Shown one piece after another: positions 14,878 through 22,213 of a stretch of 22,213 nucleotides of DNA. The DNA is from an uncultured Opitutia bacterium. GTDB taxonomy: Bacteria; Verrucomicrobiota; Verrucomicrobiia; Opitutales; UBA953. The DNA is taken from positions 1 to 22,213 of the forward strand of contig CAIKRN010000003.1 of the NCBI GenBank assembly GCA_903829855.1, given 5' to 3'. The translations under genes and the position numbers were made by a program. How positions within the stretch are numbered: position 1 is the stretch's first letter; the number at the start of each line of letters is the position of its first letter. A model generated the notes under the pieces. The model did not search any database, was not told the origin of the DNA, and saw only the letters and a program-made list of their open reading frames with translations.

Positions 14878-16590
14878 TCAGCTGACGTAACGCCAATCGA
14901 GGATTTCGGCCTGCGGGATACGGCGTCCCTGCCATCGGTTCCATTGCAGGCGTACGGCCATCTCCACGGGTTTACCTGCCTCAGGTAGACGGTCGCCCAT
15001 GCGCCAAGCGACGAAGTTGAGGCGACGGCCACCACTCAGCGGCAATTGGTGGCGGAAGTTACCGTCCCCAAAAGGCGTCGGCATGCGATCGAAGACGAAA
15101 CTCCTGAAGCCGAAGACGGGTTCAGGATTCCCTTCACCGTAGGGCTGCAGTAGATCCAAGTCATCCAGCAGGTTATCGGTGACCTCCGAGGGCTTAATCC
15201 AATGGGCGATATCAATGTCGCGTCCGTCGACCTGTGCTCCAGCGAGCAGGCGCTGAGCGGCAATCGCCGCTGCAAAGCGTTCACGGAATGCGGGCACATC
15301 AACGACATCGAGCGAAACACCGACCGCCATCGGATGACCACCATAAGTTTTGAGCAAATCGGCACAGGCACCGAGTGCCTCCACGAGATTGGTACCTGGC
15401 ACGCTGCGGCCAGAACCCTTCGCACTCTCCCCTTCCTTACCGAGGACAATGACCGGGCGATCCAACGCCCGACAAATTTTCCCGGCGGCGATTCCGACCA
15501 CTCCGGGATGCCAATCTCCATGGACCACATAGCCTGCGAGATCGCCCATCTCCTTGGCCTGAGCGGTGGCCTCCTCGGTAACCTTCTTATCAATCTCCTG
15601 GCGCTCCCGATTGATGGCATCGAGCTGCGCGGCATCGCGGATACAGTCATCAGGGTCATCTGAGAGCAGCAGGCGCAGAGGCAATGAGGCATCTGCCAAA
15701 CGGCCGCTGGCGTTGATGCGTGGGCCAATCCGATAGGAGACATCGACGGAGGTAAGTACCCCGCCTGGCTCCATGCCGCTGACACTAATCAGGGCACGGA
15801 CGCCCTGCCTCCGGGCCTCGCCAAGGGCTCGGAGTCCGTGGGCGGCTAAGATTCGATTCTCGGCGCGTAACGGCACAAGGTCGGCGATGGTCCCAAGCGC
15901 AGCTAAATCCAGATAATCTTTCACCGCGATACTCGTGCCCCGTTCGTCGCCGGCGAGACGCAGCACCTTCAAGATGCCATGCACGAGCTTAAACACCAAG
16001 CCGGCTGTGCAGAGGGATTGCCAAGGCGCGTCCTCAGCATCGTTGACGCGCGGATTGACCAGTGTACAGGTAACCCGGCTTTCCTTGGCGACGTGGTGGT
16101 CGACGACAATGACATCGACGCCCTCAGCGCGCAGGCGATCCACTTCGGGTTTGGAATTCGTTCCGCAATCCAGGGCCACAAACAACTGAGGCTTAGCTTC
16201 GGCCAACACCCGCTCCAAGGCGGCCATCGAAAGGCCATAGCCTTCTTCTAATCGGCGGGGCACGAAGTATTCCGGTTGGGCGCCGAGGCGGCGGAGAAAA
16301 TGCACGAGCATCGCGGTGCTGGAAACCCCATCGACATCATAATCACCGAGGACTGCGATGCGTTCCCCCTTGGCGGCCGCGACCACGAGGCGTTCCGCGG
16401 CTTCCCGTAGTCCGCCGACCGCAAACGGATCGGAAACGTGGGCGAGTTGCGGGCGAAGATGTTGCTCCGCGGAGGCCTCGTCCCCAAAGGAACGAGCCAG
16501 AATAAAGGCGAGGGGTTCACTCACCCCCAGCGAGACTGCGATACGACGGGCGAGACCCGCGTCCGCAGCCCGGTGAGACCAGGCGGCCAT
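14878..16590 (-). CDS. recJ: Single-stranded-DNA-specific exonuclease RecJ
   Basis: This is a 570-residue 5'-to-3' single-strand DNA exonuclease of recombination and mismatch or base-excision repair, in the cytoplasm. The length is normal for RecJ. The DHH phosphoesterase motifs are intact: G-D-Y-D-V-D-G (82-88), A-L-D-C-G-T (139-144), V-D-H-H (163-166) and A-A-L-G-T-I-A-D (229-237). R-I-G-P-R-I-N-A-S-G-R-L (287-298) follows. The DHHA1 part has H-P-G-V-V-G-I-A-A-G-K-I and G-G-H-P-M-A-V-G. All metal-binding Asp/His residues expected for activity are visible. It is the third gene of the yajC-secDF-recJ run, starting 11 bases after the secDF stop, so it is probably co-transcribed. It has no Shine-Dalgarno sequence. 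It ends convergent to the secreted-protein gene. Confidence 0.96.
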   Translation of the reverse strand: MAAWSHRAADAGLARRIAVSLGVSEPLAFILARSFGDEASAEQHLRPQLAHVSDPFAVGGLREAAERLVVAAAKGERIAVLGDYDVDGVSSTAMLVHFLRRLGAQPEYFVPRRLEEGYGLSMAALERVLAEAKPQLFVALDCGTNSKPEVDRLRAEGVDVIVVDHHVAKESRVTCTLVNPRVNDAEDAPWQSLCTAGLVFKLVHGILKVLRLAGDERGTSIAVKDYLDLAALGTIADLVPLRAENRILAAHGLRALGEARRQGVRALISVSGMEPGGVLTSVDVSYRIGPRINASGRLADASLPLRLLLSDDPDDCIRDAAQLDAINRERQEIDKKVTEEATAQAKEMGDLAGYVVHGDWHPGVVGIAAGKICRALDRPVIVLGKEGESAKGSGRSVPGTNLVEALGACADLLKTYGGHPMAVGVSLDVVDVPAFRERFAAAIAAQRLLAGAQVDGRDIDIAHWIKPSEVTDNLLDDLDLLQPYGEGNPEPVFGFRSFVFDRMPTPFGDGNFRHQLPLSGGRRLNFVAWRMGDRLPEAGKPVEMAVRLQWNRWQGRRIPQAEILDWRYVS

Positions 16591-16601
16591 AATCGGCTGC
16601 T

Positions 16602-19310
16602 TTATTTGGTGTCGGAGCCAGCTTCCCAGGAGTAGGTGCGCGGAAGTTCCGCCGCATCCACCCCCTTACGATCACCCTTGTGCCACCAATAGAAAATGGG
16701 GCTGGCAATGAAGATCGAGGAGAAGGTTCCCGTGAGCACGCCGTAAATAAAGACCTCGCCGTAGAGACGGACATCGCCGGCACCGAAGGCCCAGAGGGCG
16801 ACAGCGCAGAGGAAGACCGTGGAGGAGGTCAGGACCGTACGGGAAAGCGTGCGATTGATGGCGAAGTGAATCACGTCTTTCAACGTGCGACCAGGGTTAT
16901 GCCCGAGCTCTTCGCGGATTCGGTCAAAGACAACGATCGTGTCATTCACCGAGTAACCGATGATGAGCAGGATGGCGGCAATCAGGCCCGAGTTAAACTG
17001 TCCGCCAAAGAAGACGAATAGCGCGATGGTCATCAGCACGTCGTGCAACGTGGCGATCATCGCCGCTACGCCGAAGCCGGTTTCGAAGCGGAGCGAGACG
17101 TAGATGCCGATACCCACGAGGGCCAGGATGACAGAGATGATCGCGTTATAACGCAATTCGCCGCTCACCGAGGCCCCGATGGACTCCCGATTGAGCATCA
17201 ATTTCTCCTCGGTCGAAGCCGCATCCTTGAGAATCTCTGGATAATCCTTCTTCAACGCCGTGACGATTTTCTTAAGATTGGCGAAGTCGCCCTTGGATTT
17301 ATCCTTCGTAAGTTCGGTCTCGATACGGAGCGTCGGCTCACCCCCACCAATCGGAGTCTGCACCGTAGCGGTAGTATCAGGCAAGCCGATGGAACCGGCC
17401 AATTTGACGACCCGACCGATGTCCACCTTCGCGCCGGGGGCGATGGCGACAAGGGTCGACTCACCTCCGCGGAAATCCTTACCGAAGGCTTCCTTACCCT
17501 TCACGGCCAATTCACCAATCCCCAGCGCGACAATCACCCAAGAGACAATGAAAGCCTTACGGGCGTAGTCTAGGAACTGGATAGAAAGGGTGGGCTTAAA
17601 GACTGGTAGACCAAAAATGCGGCTCATGATGCCCTGAGAGAGCGCAAGCTCCTGCAAGCCACGGCACGTCACGAGGGTCGTGTAGAGCGTCGTGAAGATG
17701 CCGATGATCAGCGTAATCCCAAAGCCACGCACGGGACCCGTGCCCATAAAGGCGAGGATCAAGGCGACCAACAAGTGGGTGAGATTGGCGTCGACGATCG
17801 TCCAGGTCGCGCGGTTGTAGCCTTCGCGGAGGGCCATGGCACGATCTTTGCCGGCCCGAGCTTCCTCACGCACGCGTTCCAGAATCAGGATATTGGCGTC
17901 GACCGCCATGCCGAGGGTAAGCACCAATGCGGCCACCCCCGGAAGCGTGATGGTGGCACCCGCGATGGCCATGGCACCGAGCATCATCACCAGATTGACC
18001 ACCATGCCAAAGACGGCGATAAAGCCACCCCAGAGGTAGAAGCCGATCATGAAGAGAACGACAAGACCCACGGCGACTGCCGAAGCCTTGATGGACTTCG
18101 TTTGAGCGTCTTTGGCGAGTGTCGGCCCAACCGAGGTCACGTCTTGCGTGATCATCGGGAACTTCAGCGGATTATTCAAAACGTTAGCTAGGCTGATTAC
18201 CTCTTCGCGGCTAAAATTACCGCTGATGGTCGCACCTGAGCTGCGAATGGCTTCGCGCACCGTGGGGGCAGACTGCAACTTGCCATCGAGCACGATGGCC
18301 AACTGTCCAACGGACTGGTTGCTGTTGTTCTCGGCAATCTTGGCGGTCAGGTCGCCGAACTTTTTGGCGCCATCAGAGGTGAAGCGCATGTCGACGTAAA
18401 AGGAGACGCCGTCGGGATTAGGCATCCCAGTGGCCTTCTCGATAATCGAGCCATCGGCGTCTGCGCGCTTGCGAACGTAATAACGGGTCTGACGCATCTC
18501 ACCCGTGCGGGCATCTTCCGTCTCTTGGACGAGGACTTGATACTGAGAATATGACCCATCGGCGTCTTGCAACGACTTAACGGATTTTTCGGCTTCCGAA
18601 GGGGCAGGCAACTTATAGCGGTAGACTTGGCGGAATTCGAGTTTCGCCGGAGCCTTCAACTTCTCCATCACCCCGGGATTATTGGCGGCATCCGTGCCCG
18701 GCAGCTGGACTTCGATTGAAAGATCGCCGACTGGTCGGATGACTGGCTCCGCAAGCCCTTCGGAATTCACGCGCTGCTCCATGACCTTGAGCGCCTGAGC
18801 GACCATTTCCGAATGTGACATAGCGTTCTCCTTAGTGGCGCCAACGGGATTAGTTTCCACGCCGGTCGGGTCGATCTTCAGTGTAAAGGAAACACCGCCC
18901 TGCAAGTCGAGGCCCAGCGTCAAGCGGCCTTGGCATTCCTTGTAAAGCTCGGCGACGACCTTTGCGTTACGCTTGGCCTGATTAGGGATGCGCACAAACT
19001 TAGCTTCATCGAAGAAGAACGGCAGGAGATCCACGCCCTTATCACGACCGAGACCTTCGCCGATATCATTGAGGGCTTTGTAGTAAGAAGGGGACTTCTT
19101 CACCTCGGGCACCGCGGCGTTTGCCTGATTGCTCACACGAAGGAGCGCCTCCTTGTGGAGCTCTTCAAATTCCTTCGCCTTAGCCGAAAGCGCGCGAGTG
19201 GGAGCGTAAACTTCAAATGCGACCGGAGCGACTGGCACCATGCGCCAGCAAGCCCAACCAAGGAAAGCCAGCGAAAGTGCCAGCTTCCAGACCCATGACC
19301 CGGAGTTCAT
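16602..19310 (-). CDS. secDF: Protein translocase subunit SecDF (fused SecD and SecF)
   Basis: This is a 902-residue inner-membrane fusion of the two Sec accessory subunits that use the proton gradient to pull exported proteins through SecYEG. The SecD half (to about residue 580) has one N-terminal helix, the periplasmic entry motif L-G-L-D-L-Q-G-G (132-139), and a membrane domain containing V-D-A-N-I-L-I-L-E-R-V-R-E-E. The SecF half starts around 585 with K-D-F-R-G-G-E (variant of the usual D-F-T-G-G-T) and has Y-S-V-N-D-T-I-V-V-F-D-R-I-R-E. The fused state is found in several phyla, including Bacteroidetes and Verrucomicrobia. I chose the ATG at 19310, right before the first membrane helix. 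A GTG at 19355 in frame would add 15 residues overlapping yajC and looks less likely. It follows yajC by 22 bases. Confidence 0.95.
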   Translation of the reverse strand: MNSGSWVWKLALSLAFLGWACWRMVPVAPVAFEVYAPTRALSAKAKEFEELHKEALLRVSNQANAAVPEVKKSPSYYKALNDIGEGLGRDKGVDLLPFFFDEAKFVRIPNQAKRNAKVVAELYKECQGRLTLGLDLQGGVSFTLKIDPTGVETNPVGATKENAMSHSEMVAQALKVMEQRVNSEGLAEPVIRPVGDLSIEVQLPGTDAANNPGVMEKLKAPAKLEFRQVYRYKLPAPSEAEKSVKSLQDADGSYSQYQVLVQETEDARTGEMRQTRYYVRKRADADGSIIEKATGMPNPDGVSFYVDMRFTSDGAKKFGDLTAKIAENNSNQSVGQLAIVLDGKLQSAPTVREAIRSSGATISGNFSREEVISLANVLNNPLKFPMITQDVTSVGPTLAKDAQTKSIKASAVAVGLVVLFMIGFYLWGGFIAVFGMVVNLVMMLGAMAIAGATITLPGVAALVLTLGMAVDANILILERVREEARAGKDRAMALREGYNRATWTIVDANLTHLLVALILAFMGTGPVRGFGITLIIGIFTTLYTTLVTCRGLQELALSQGIMSRIFGLPVFKPTLSIQFLDYARKAFIVSWVIVALGIGELAVKGKEAFGKDFRGGESTLVAIAPGAKVDIGRVVKLAGSIGLPDTTATVQTPIGGGEPTLRIETELTKDKSKGDFANLKKIVTALKKDYPEILKDAASTEEKLMLNRESIGASVSGELRYNAIISVILALVGIGIYVSLRFETGFGVAAMIATLHDVLMTIALFVFFGGQFNSGLIAAILLIIGYSVNDTIVVFDRIREELGHNPGRTLKDVIHFAINRTLSRTVLTSSTVFLCAVALWAFGAGDVRLYGEVFIYGVLTGTFSSIFIASPIFYWWHKGDRKGVDAAELPRTYSWEAGSDTK

Positions 19311-19332
19311 AAAATGAATCGAGTGGTTAGGG

Positions 19333-19677
19333 TTAGGCCTGGGCGACGACGGCACCCGTGTCTCGGCCCATGATGGCGGACTTATGAACGGTCATCCGAC
19401 CGTTATCGAGTTCGAGGGTGACGCGATCCTCCTTGATGGAGACGACGCGTCCGTAGATGCCGCCCGCAGCCAAGACTTCATCTCCCACGGCGAGGGCAGA
19501 TTGTAACTTTTCGAGCTCCTTCTGGCGCTTCCGCTGGGGAGCGAAGAGCAGGAAGTACATACCCACGAATAGCAGGGCATACATTCCGAGGATTCCTAGT
19601 CCGCCATTCCCTGCATTGGGGTCAGCAGCAGGCGTTTGTGCTAGTACTTGATTAACAACAGTTTGGATGATGTTCAT
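19333..19677 (-). CDS. yajC: Preprotein translocase subunit YajC
   Basis: This is a 114-residue single-span membrane protein of the SecDF-YajC accessory complex. A short N-terminal stretch with A-A-D-P-N-A-G-N precedes one hydrophobic helix (about 28-46), which ends in the family signature F-A-P-Q-R-K-R-Q-K-E. Then comes the small beta domain with G-D-E-V-L-A-A-G-G-I-Y-G-R-V-V and V-H-K-S-A-I-M. The length is typical. It is the first gene of the yajC-secDF-recJ run and is divergent from kup across 132 bases. Its start has no clear Shine-Dalgarno sequence (AATAAGAACA before ATG), and no convincing promoter was found in the gap. Confidence 0.95.
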   Translation of the reverse strand: MNIIQTVVNQVLAQTPAADPNAGNGGLGILGMYALLFVGMYFLLFAPQRKRQKELEKLQSALAVGDEVLAAGGIYGRVVSIKEDRVTLELDNGRMTVHKSAIMGRDTGAVVAQA

Positions 19678-19809
19678 TGTTCTTATTGTTTGGAAAACCT
19701 TAAAGGGGAAAGTCTGGAAATGCGATTTGGGGGCAAAAAAGCAAGCCCCGGCACGCCCCGATTGGCTTTGATTAGCCCGGAAGACCTGACACTGTGAATA
19801 ACTCTATTC

Positions 19810-21864
19810 ATGAGCAAACCCTCCCAGGAGTCAGACAAAGGCTCCGAACTCGTTAAGCCGCTCAGCGTGGCTGCGACCATCGCCGCCCTCGGGGTGGTCT
19901 TCGGGGATATCGGCACTAGCCCACTCTACGCCTTCCGCCAGTGCCTAATCTACGGGCTTAAGGACGGCGCGACCGTCAATGACATCGTCGTCCCCGCGGT
20001 CTCCATGGTCATCTGGTCGCTCATCTGCGTGGTGACGGTCAAATACGTCATGTTCATCATGGAAGCCAATGAGGACGGCGAAGGGGGCATCATGACCCTC
20101 GTCTCACTGGCCACGGCCAAAGAAAAGGCGGATGAGGCTAAAGTCGCCGCCACGACCAAAGTCCAAGCCATCCGCAAGCATCGCAGCGTGCTCGTCATGC
20201 TCGGCGTTTTCGGCACCGCCCTACTCTTCGGCGATGGCGTCATCACCCCAGCCATTTCTGTACTTTCAGCACTCGAAGGCGTCAAAGAGGTCAACAGTTC
20301 CGCCAGCTCCTCGGAGTTTATCGGCAAAATGATCCCGGTTGCTGCCGTCATCATCCTGATCGGTATCTTCGTACTGCAGAAGCGCGGGTCAGGGCGAGTC
20401 GGCATGTATTTTGGGCCCGTCACCCTGGTCTGGTTCGGCTGCATCGCGGCCACTGGCATCGGCTCACTCTTCAGCCACGCCGCGCAAGCCACGGAAATCC
20501 TCGCTGCCTTCAACCCGCTAAAAGCGATCATCTTTTTTTACGAGAGCCCCAAATTGGCGATGCTCATCCTGAGTGCCGTCTTTCTGGCGGTCACCGGCGC
20601 GGAGGCACTCTATGCTGACATGGGGCATTTCGGCCAGAAGCCCATCCGGGCTGGTTGGTACTTCATCGTGTTCCCGGCGCTGATCCTAAACTATCTCGGC
20701 CAAGGCGCTTGGGCCCTCGCGACCGCCAGTGCCGGCGCCTTCCCGAAAGAGTATAATCCGTTCTTCAACATGGCTCCCTCTTGGGCCCAGATTCCCTTAA
20801 TCGTGATCGCGACCCTTGCGGCCATCATCGCCTCGCAGGCCCTGATTTCTGGTGCATTCTCCACCACGATGCAGGCCATCCAGTTGAACTACCTGCCCCG
20901 CATGCGCATCGAACGTACGTCCGACCAAGAGTCTGGCCAGATTTACATCCCGATCATCAACTGGCTGCTCATGATCGGCTCCATCCTGCTCGTCCTGCAG
21001 TATAAAAACTCCGATAACCTCGCCAGCGCTTACGGGATTGCCGTGAGCATGACGATGTTGGTGACCACGATTCTCTTTGGTCAATACCTTCGCCACCGCT
21101 TCCAGATTCCCTCCGTCACGGCCTATGCCTTTGTCGCACCGATCATCCTGCTGGAAATCATCTTCGTCTCCTCCAATTTTAATAAGATTTTCGAGAGCGG
21201 CTGGCTGCCCCTGGCCGCAGGTTTTCTCGTCTACTATATCATGGCCGTCTGGAATAAGGGCCGTCTGGTCTTGAAAGAGAAGATGGCCGAGGGCGAGAGC
21301 AGCGGCGATTTCGAGAACTTCCTGGATAGCGTCGAGGATCGCTTTATCGCGGGTAAACTCAGTCGCGTCAAGGGCACCGCCATCTACCTGGCAGGCTCGA
21401 CGAAGTCGGTACCCATGGCGCTTGCGCACAATCTCAAACACAACAAGTCCCTTCACGATCATATCATCGTGGTCACTTTGAAGGTCGACGAGGACCGTGC
21501 TTTCGTGCCGGCCGCCGAGCGCGTGAGTTTCAACATCCGCGGCCCGAAATTCTGTAAGGTAGACAGCAAGGAAGAGTTCCCCTCTGTCCTGGCGGTCATC
21601 GGTAAATTCGGTTTCCGTGAGAAGCAAGATGTCTTCCCCATCCTCGATGCGGCCTATGCTGAATTGGGCATCACGCCCAACCCCTTAGAGACGACCTACT
21701 TCCTCAGCCGCGAGACGATTGTGCGGGCGACGACGGGCTTCACGCTTAACGCGGTGCAGGAAAAACTCTTTGAAGTCCTGAACCGCAACGCCCTCTCGGC
21801 GACGGCTTACTTCAACCTCCCGCCCGGCCGCGTGGTCGAGCTAGGCATGCAGGTCGAGCTCTGA
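19810..21864 (+). CDS. kup: KUP-family potassium transporter
   Basis: This is a 684-residue low-affinity potassium/proton symporter of the inner membrane. The family signature G-D-I-G-T-S-P-L-Y-A-F (32-42) lies in the first membrane helix. It is followed by Glu-rich E-A-N-E-D-G-E-G-G-I-M near 85-95 and by L-F-G-D-G-V-I-T-P-A-I-S, all typical of KUP. About 12 hydrophobic segments are followed by a cytosolic C-terminal domain of roughly 170 residues with K-G-T-A-I-Y-L, which is normal for the family. The length is near the usual 620-680. It is a stand-alone gene divergent from yajC and convergent with the fucosidase gene, nine bases between stops. No Shine-Dalgarno sequence is visible before the ATG. 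Its role is most likely osmotic and pH homeostasis, unrelated to the neighbours. Confidence 0.96.
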   Translation: MSKPSQESDKGSELVKPLSVAATIAALGVVFGDIGTSPLYAFRQCLIYGLKDGATVNDIVVPAVSMVIWSLICVVTVKYVMFIMEANEDGEGGIMTLVSLATAKEKADEAKVAATTKVQAIRKHRSVLVMLGVFGTALLFGDGVITPAISVLSALEGVKEVNSSASSSEFIGKMIPVAAVIILIGIFVLQKRGSGRVGMYFGPVTLVWFGCIAATGIGSLFSHAAQATEILAAFNPLKAIIFFYESPKLAMLILSAVFLAVTGAEALYADMGHFGQKPIRAGWYFIVFPALILNYLGQGAWALATASAGAFPKEYNPFFNMAPSWAQIPLIVIATLAAIIASQALISGAFSTTMQAIQLNYLPRMRIERTSDQESGQIYIPIINWLLMIGSILLVLQYKNSDNLASAYGIAVSMTMLVTTILFGQYLRHRFQIPSVTAYAFVAPIILLEIIFVSSNFNKIFESGWLPLAAGFLVYYIMAVWNKGRLVLKEKMAEGESSGDFENFLDSVEDRFIAGKLSRVKGTAIYLAGSTKSVPMALAHNLKHNKSLHDHIIVVTLKVDEDRAFVPAAERVSFNIRGPKFCKVDSKEEFPSVLAVIGKFGFREKQDVFPILDAAYAELGITPNPLETTYFLSRETIVRATTGFTLNAVQEKLFEVLNRNALSATAYFNLPPGRVVELGMQVEL

Positions 21865-21877
21865 GCTCGGCGCTCAG
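21861..21877. terminator. Hairpin shared by two convergent stop codons
   Basis: CTGAGC and GCTCAG form a perfect 6-bp stem with a 5-base loop. The kup stop (21862-21864) lies in one arm and the fucosidase stop (21874-21876) in the other. There is no T-tract on either strand, so it is at best a weak bidirectional terminator or an mRNA 3' stability element. Confidence 0.4.
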
Positions 21878-22213
21878 CGCAGGGCCTCAATCTTGAAGAC
21901 GAAAGCCTGCTTGCAGGGGTGATTCTCTTCATCGGCCATCTCGCGGGGCGTCTCGATGACCAAGGTACCTCCGCGCTGCTCCCACGGCAGGATATCCGGC
22001 CAGCCAAGCATACTGATGACCGTTCCGGCGGCTGGACGTAACACCTTTGAGCGAATGAACGGCCCCGGCCACCCATAGGAAATGAGGTAGGTAATCTTGC
22101 CGTCACGTGAGCGAGTGAAACGAAAAGCACCTTCAGTAGAGGGCGACATCGGCACGACCCCCACGACGGACTCGCCGTTAATATCGAGCCACTCCTCGAC
22201 GTAGATGAATTGG
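21874..22213 (-). CDS. GH29 alpha-L-fucosidase, C-terminal fragment
   Basis: These are the last 112 codons of a larger protein whose start is beyond the right edge; the frame is open to the end of the window. The fragment starts with E-E-W-L-D-I-N-G-E-S-V, the hinge into the C-terminal beta-sandwich of GH29 fucosidases (usually E-W-L-x-x-N-G-E-A-I-Y-G-T). It continues with F-R-F-T-R-S-R-D-G-K, I-S-Y-G-W-P, S-M-L-G-W-P, L-x-W-E-Q and a final P-C-K-Q-A-F-V-F-K-I, which matches the usual ending of this family. GH29 enzymes remove L-fucose from glycans and are usually exported. The usual Y-G-T after the N-G-E motif is V-G-V here, a small departure. The catalytic barrel is not in the window, so activity cannot be judged. 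A GTG at 22164 is only an internal codon. Confidence 0.75.
   Translation of the reverse strand, partial: QFIYVEEWLDINGESVVGVVPMSPSTEGAFRFTRSRDGKITYLISYGWPGPFIRSKVLRPAAGTVISMLGWPDILPWEQRGGTLVIETPREMADEENHPCKQAFVFKIEALR

Noticed and set aside
20797..21627. 276-codon minus-strand open frame opposite kup
   Set aside because: The kup frame is a clear full-length family member. The antisense product is His/Asp/Gly-rich with no motif.
1..22213. CRISPR array, insertion sequence, tRNA, phage or defence module
   Set aside because: No regularly spaced repeats, transposase motifs, tRNA cloverleaf or phage and defence proteins were seen in the coding content. Nearly all sequence is accounted for by the listed genes.

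Overview
The window looks like a chromosome segment of a member of the Verrucomicrobiota, roughly 60% G+C by eye and densely coded on both strands. The best phylum marker is the 1415-residue pilin-headed protein at 9865-14112. It matches what I remember of the family called 'Verru_Chthon cassette protein A'. A secreted ThuA-like protein, a secreted methyltransferase and an alpha-L-fucosidase tail also fit a polysaccharide-degrading aquatic or soil member of that phylum. I cannot name a genus.

Layout: (1) 1-937 holds the N-terminal part of a TatD-type hydrolase (minus strand, cut by the window edge), divergent from a small EVE-domain protein. (2) 927-8568 holds two divergent gene runs that look like one small-molecule catabolic locus. 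On the minus strand, in transcription order, are an MFS transporter, an enolase-superfamily enzyme, a secreted ThuA-like protein and a second MFS transporter of similar type. On the plus strand are a DapA-like lyase and an Old Yellow Enzyme-type flavin oxidoreductase. No regulator is present and the substrate is unknown. (3) 8576-9646 holds a signal-peptide-bearing SAM methyltransferase and a small secreted poly-threonine protein that ends at a strong intrinsic terminator. (4) 9865-14854 holds the giant pilin-like protein, with a good promoter and ribosome binding site, and an overlapping downstream gene for a secreted 267-residue protein. (5) 14878-19677 (minus) is a housekeeping run, yajC-secDF-recJ: protein export followed by DNA repair. 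(6) 19810-21864 is a Kup potassium transporter, convergent with (7) the C-terminal end of a GH29 alpha-L-fucosidase that runs off the right edge.

Genes are packed tightly, with tail-to-tail overlaps or gaps of 8-24 bases. Hairpins are built around stop codons at two places. Most starts lack a recognisable Shine-Dalgarno sequence. No tRNA, rRNA, CRISPR array, insertion sequence or phage gene was seen, and no gene-free stretch exceeds 300 bases (the longest is 9647-9864). The parts most worth a second look are the divergent catabolic locus and the stand-alone pilin-like gene with its overlapping secreted partner.
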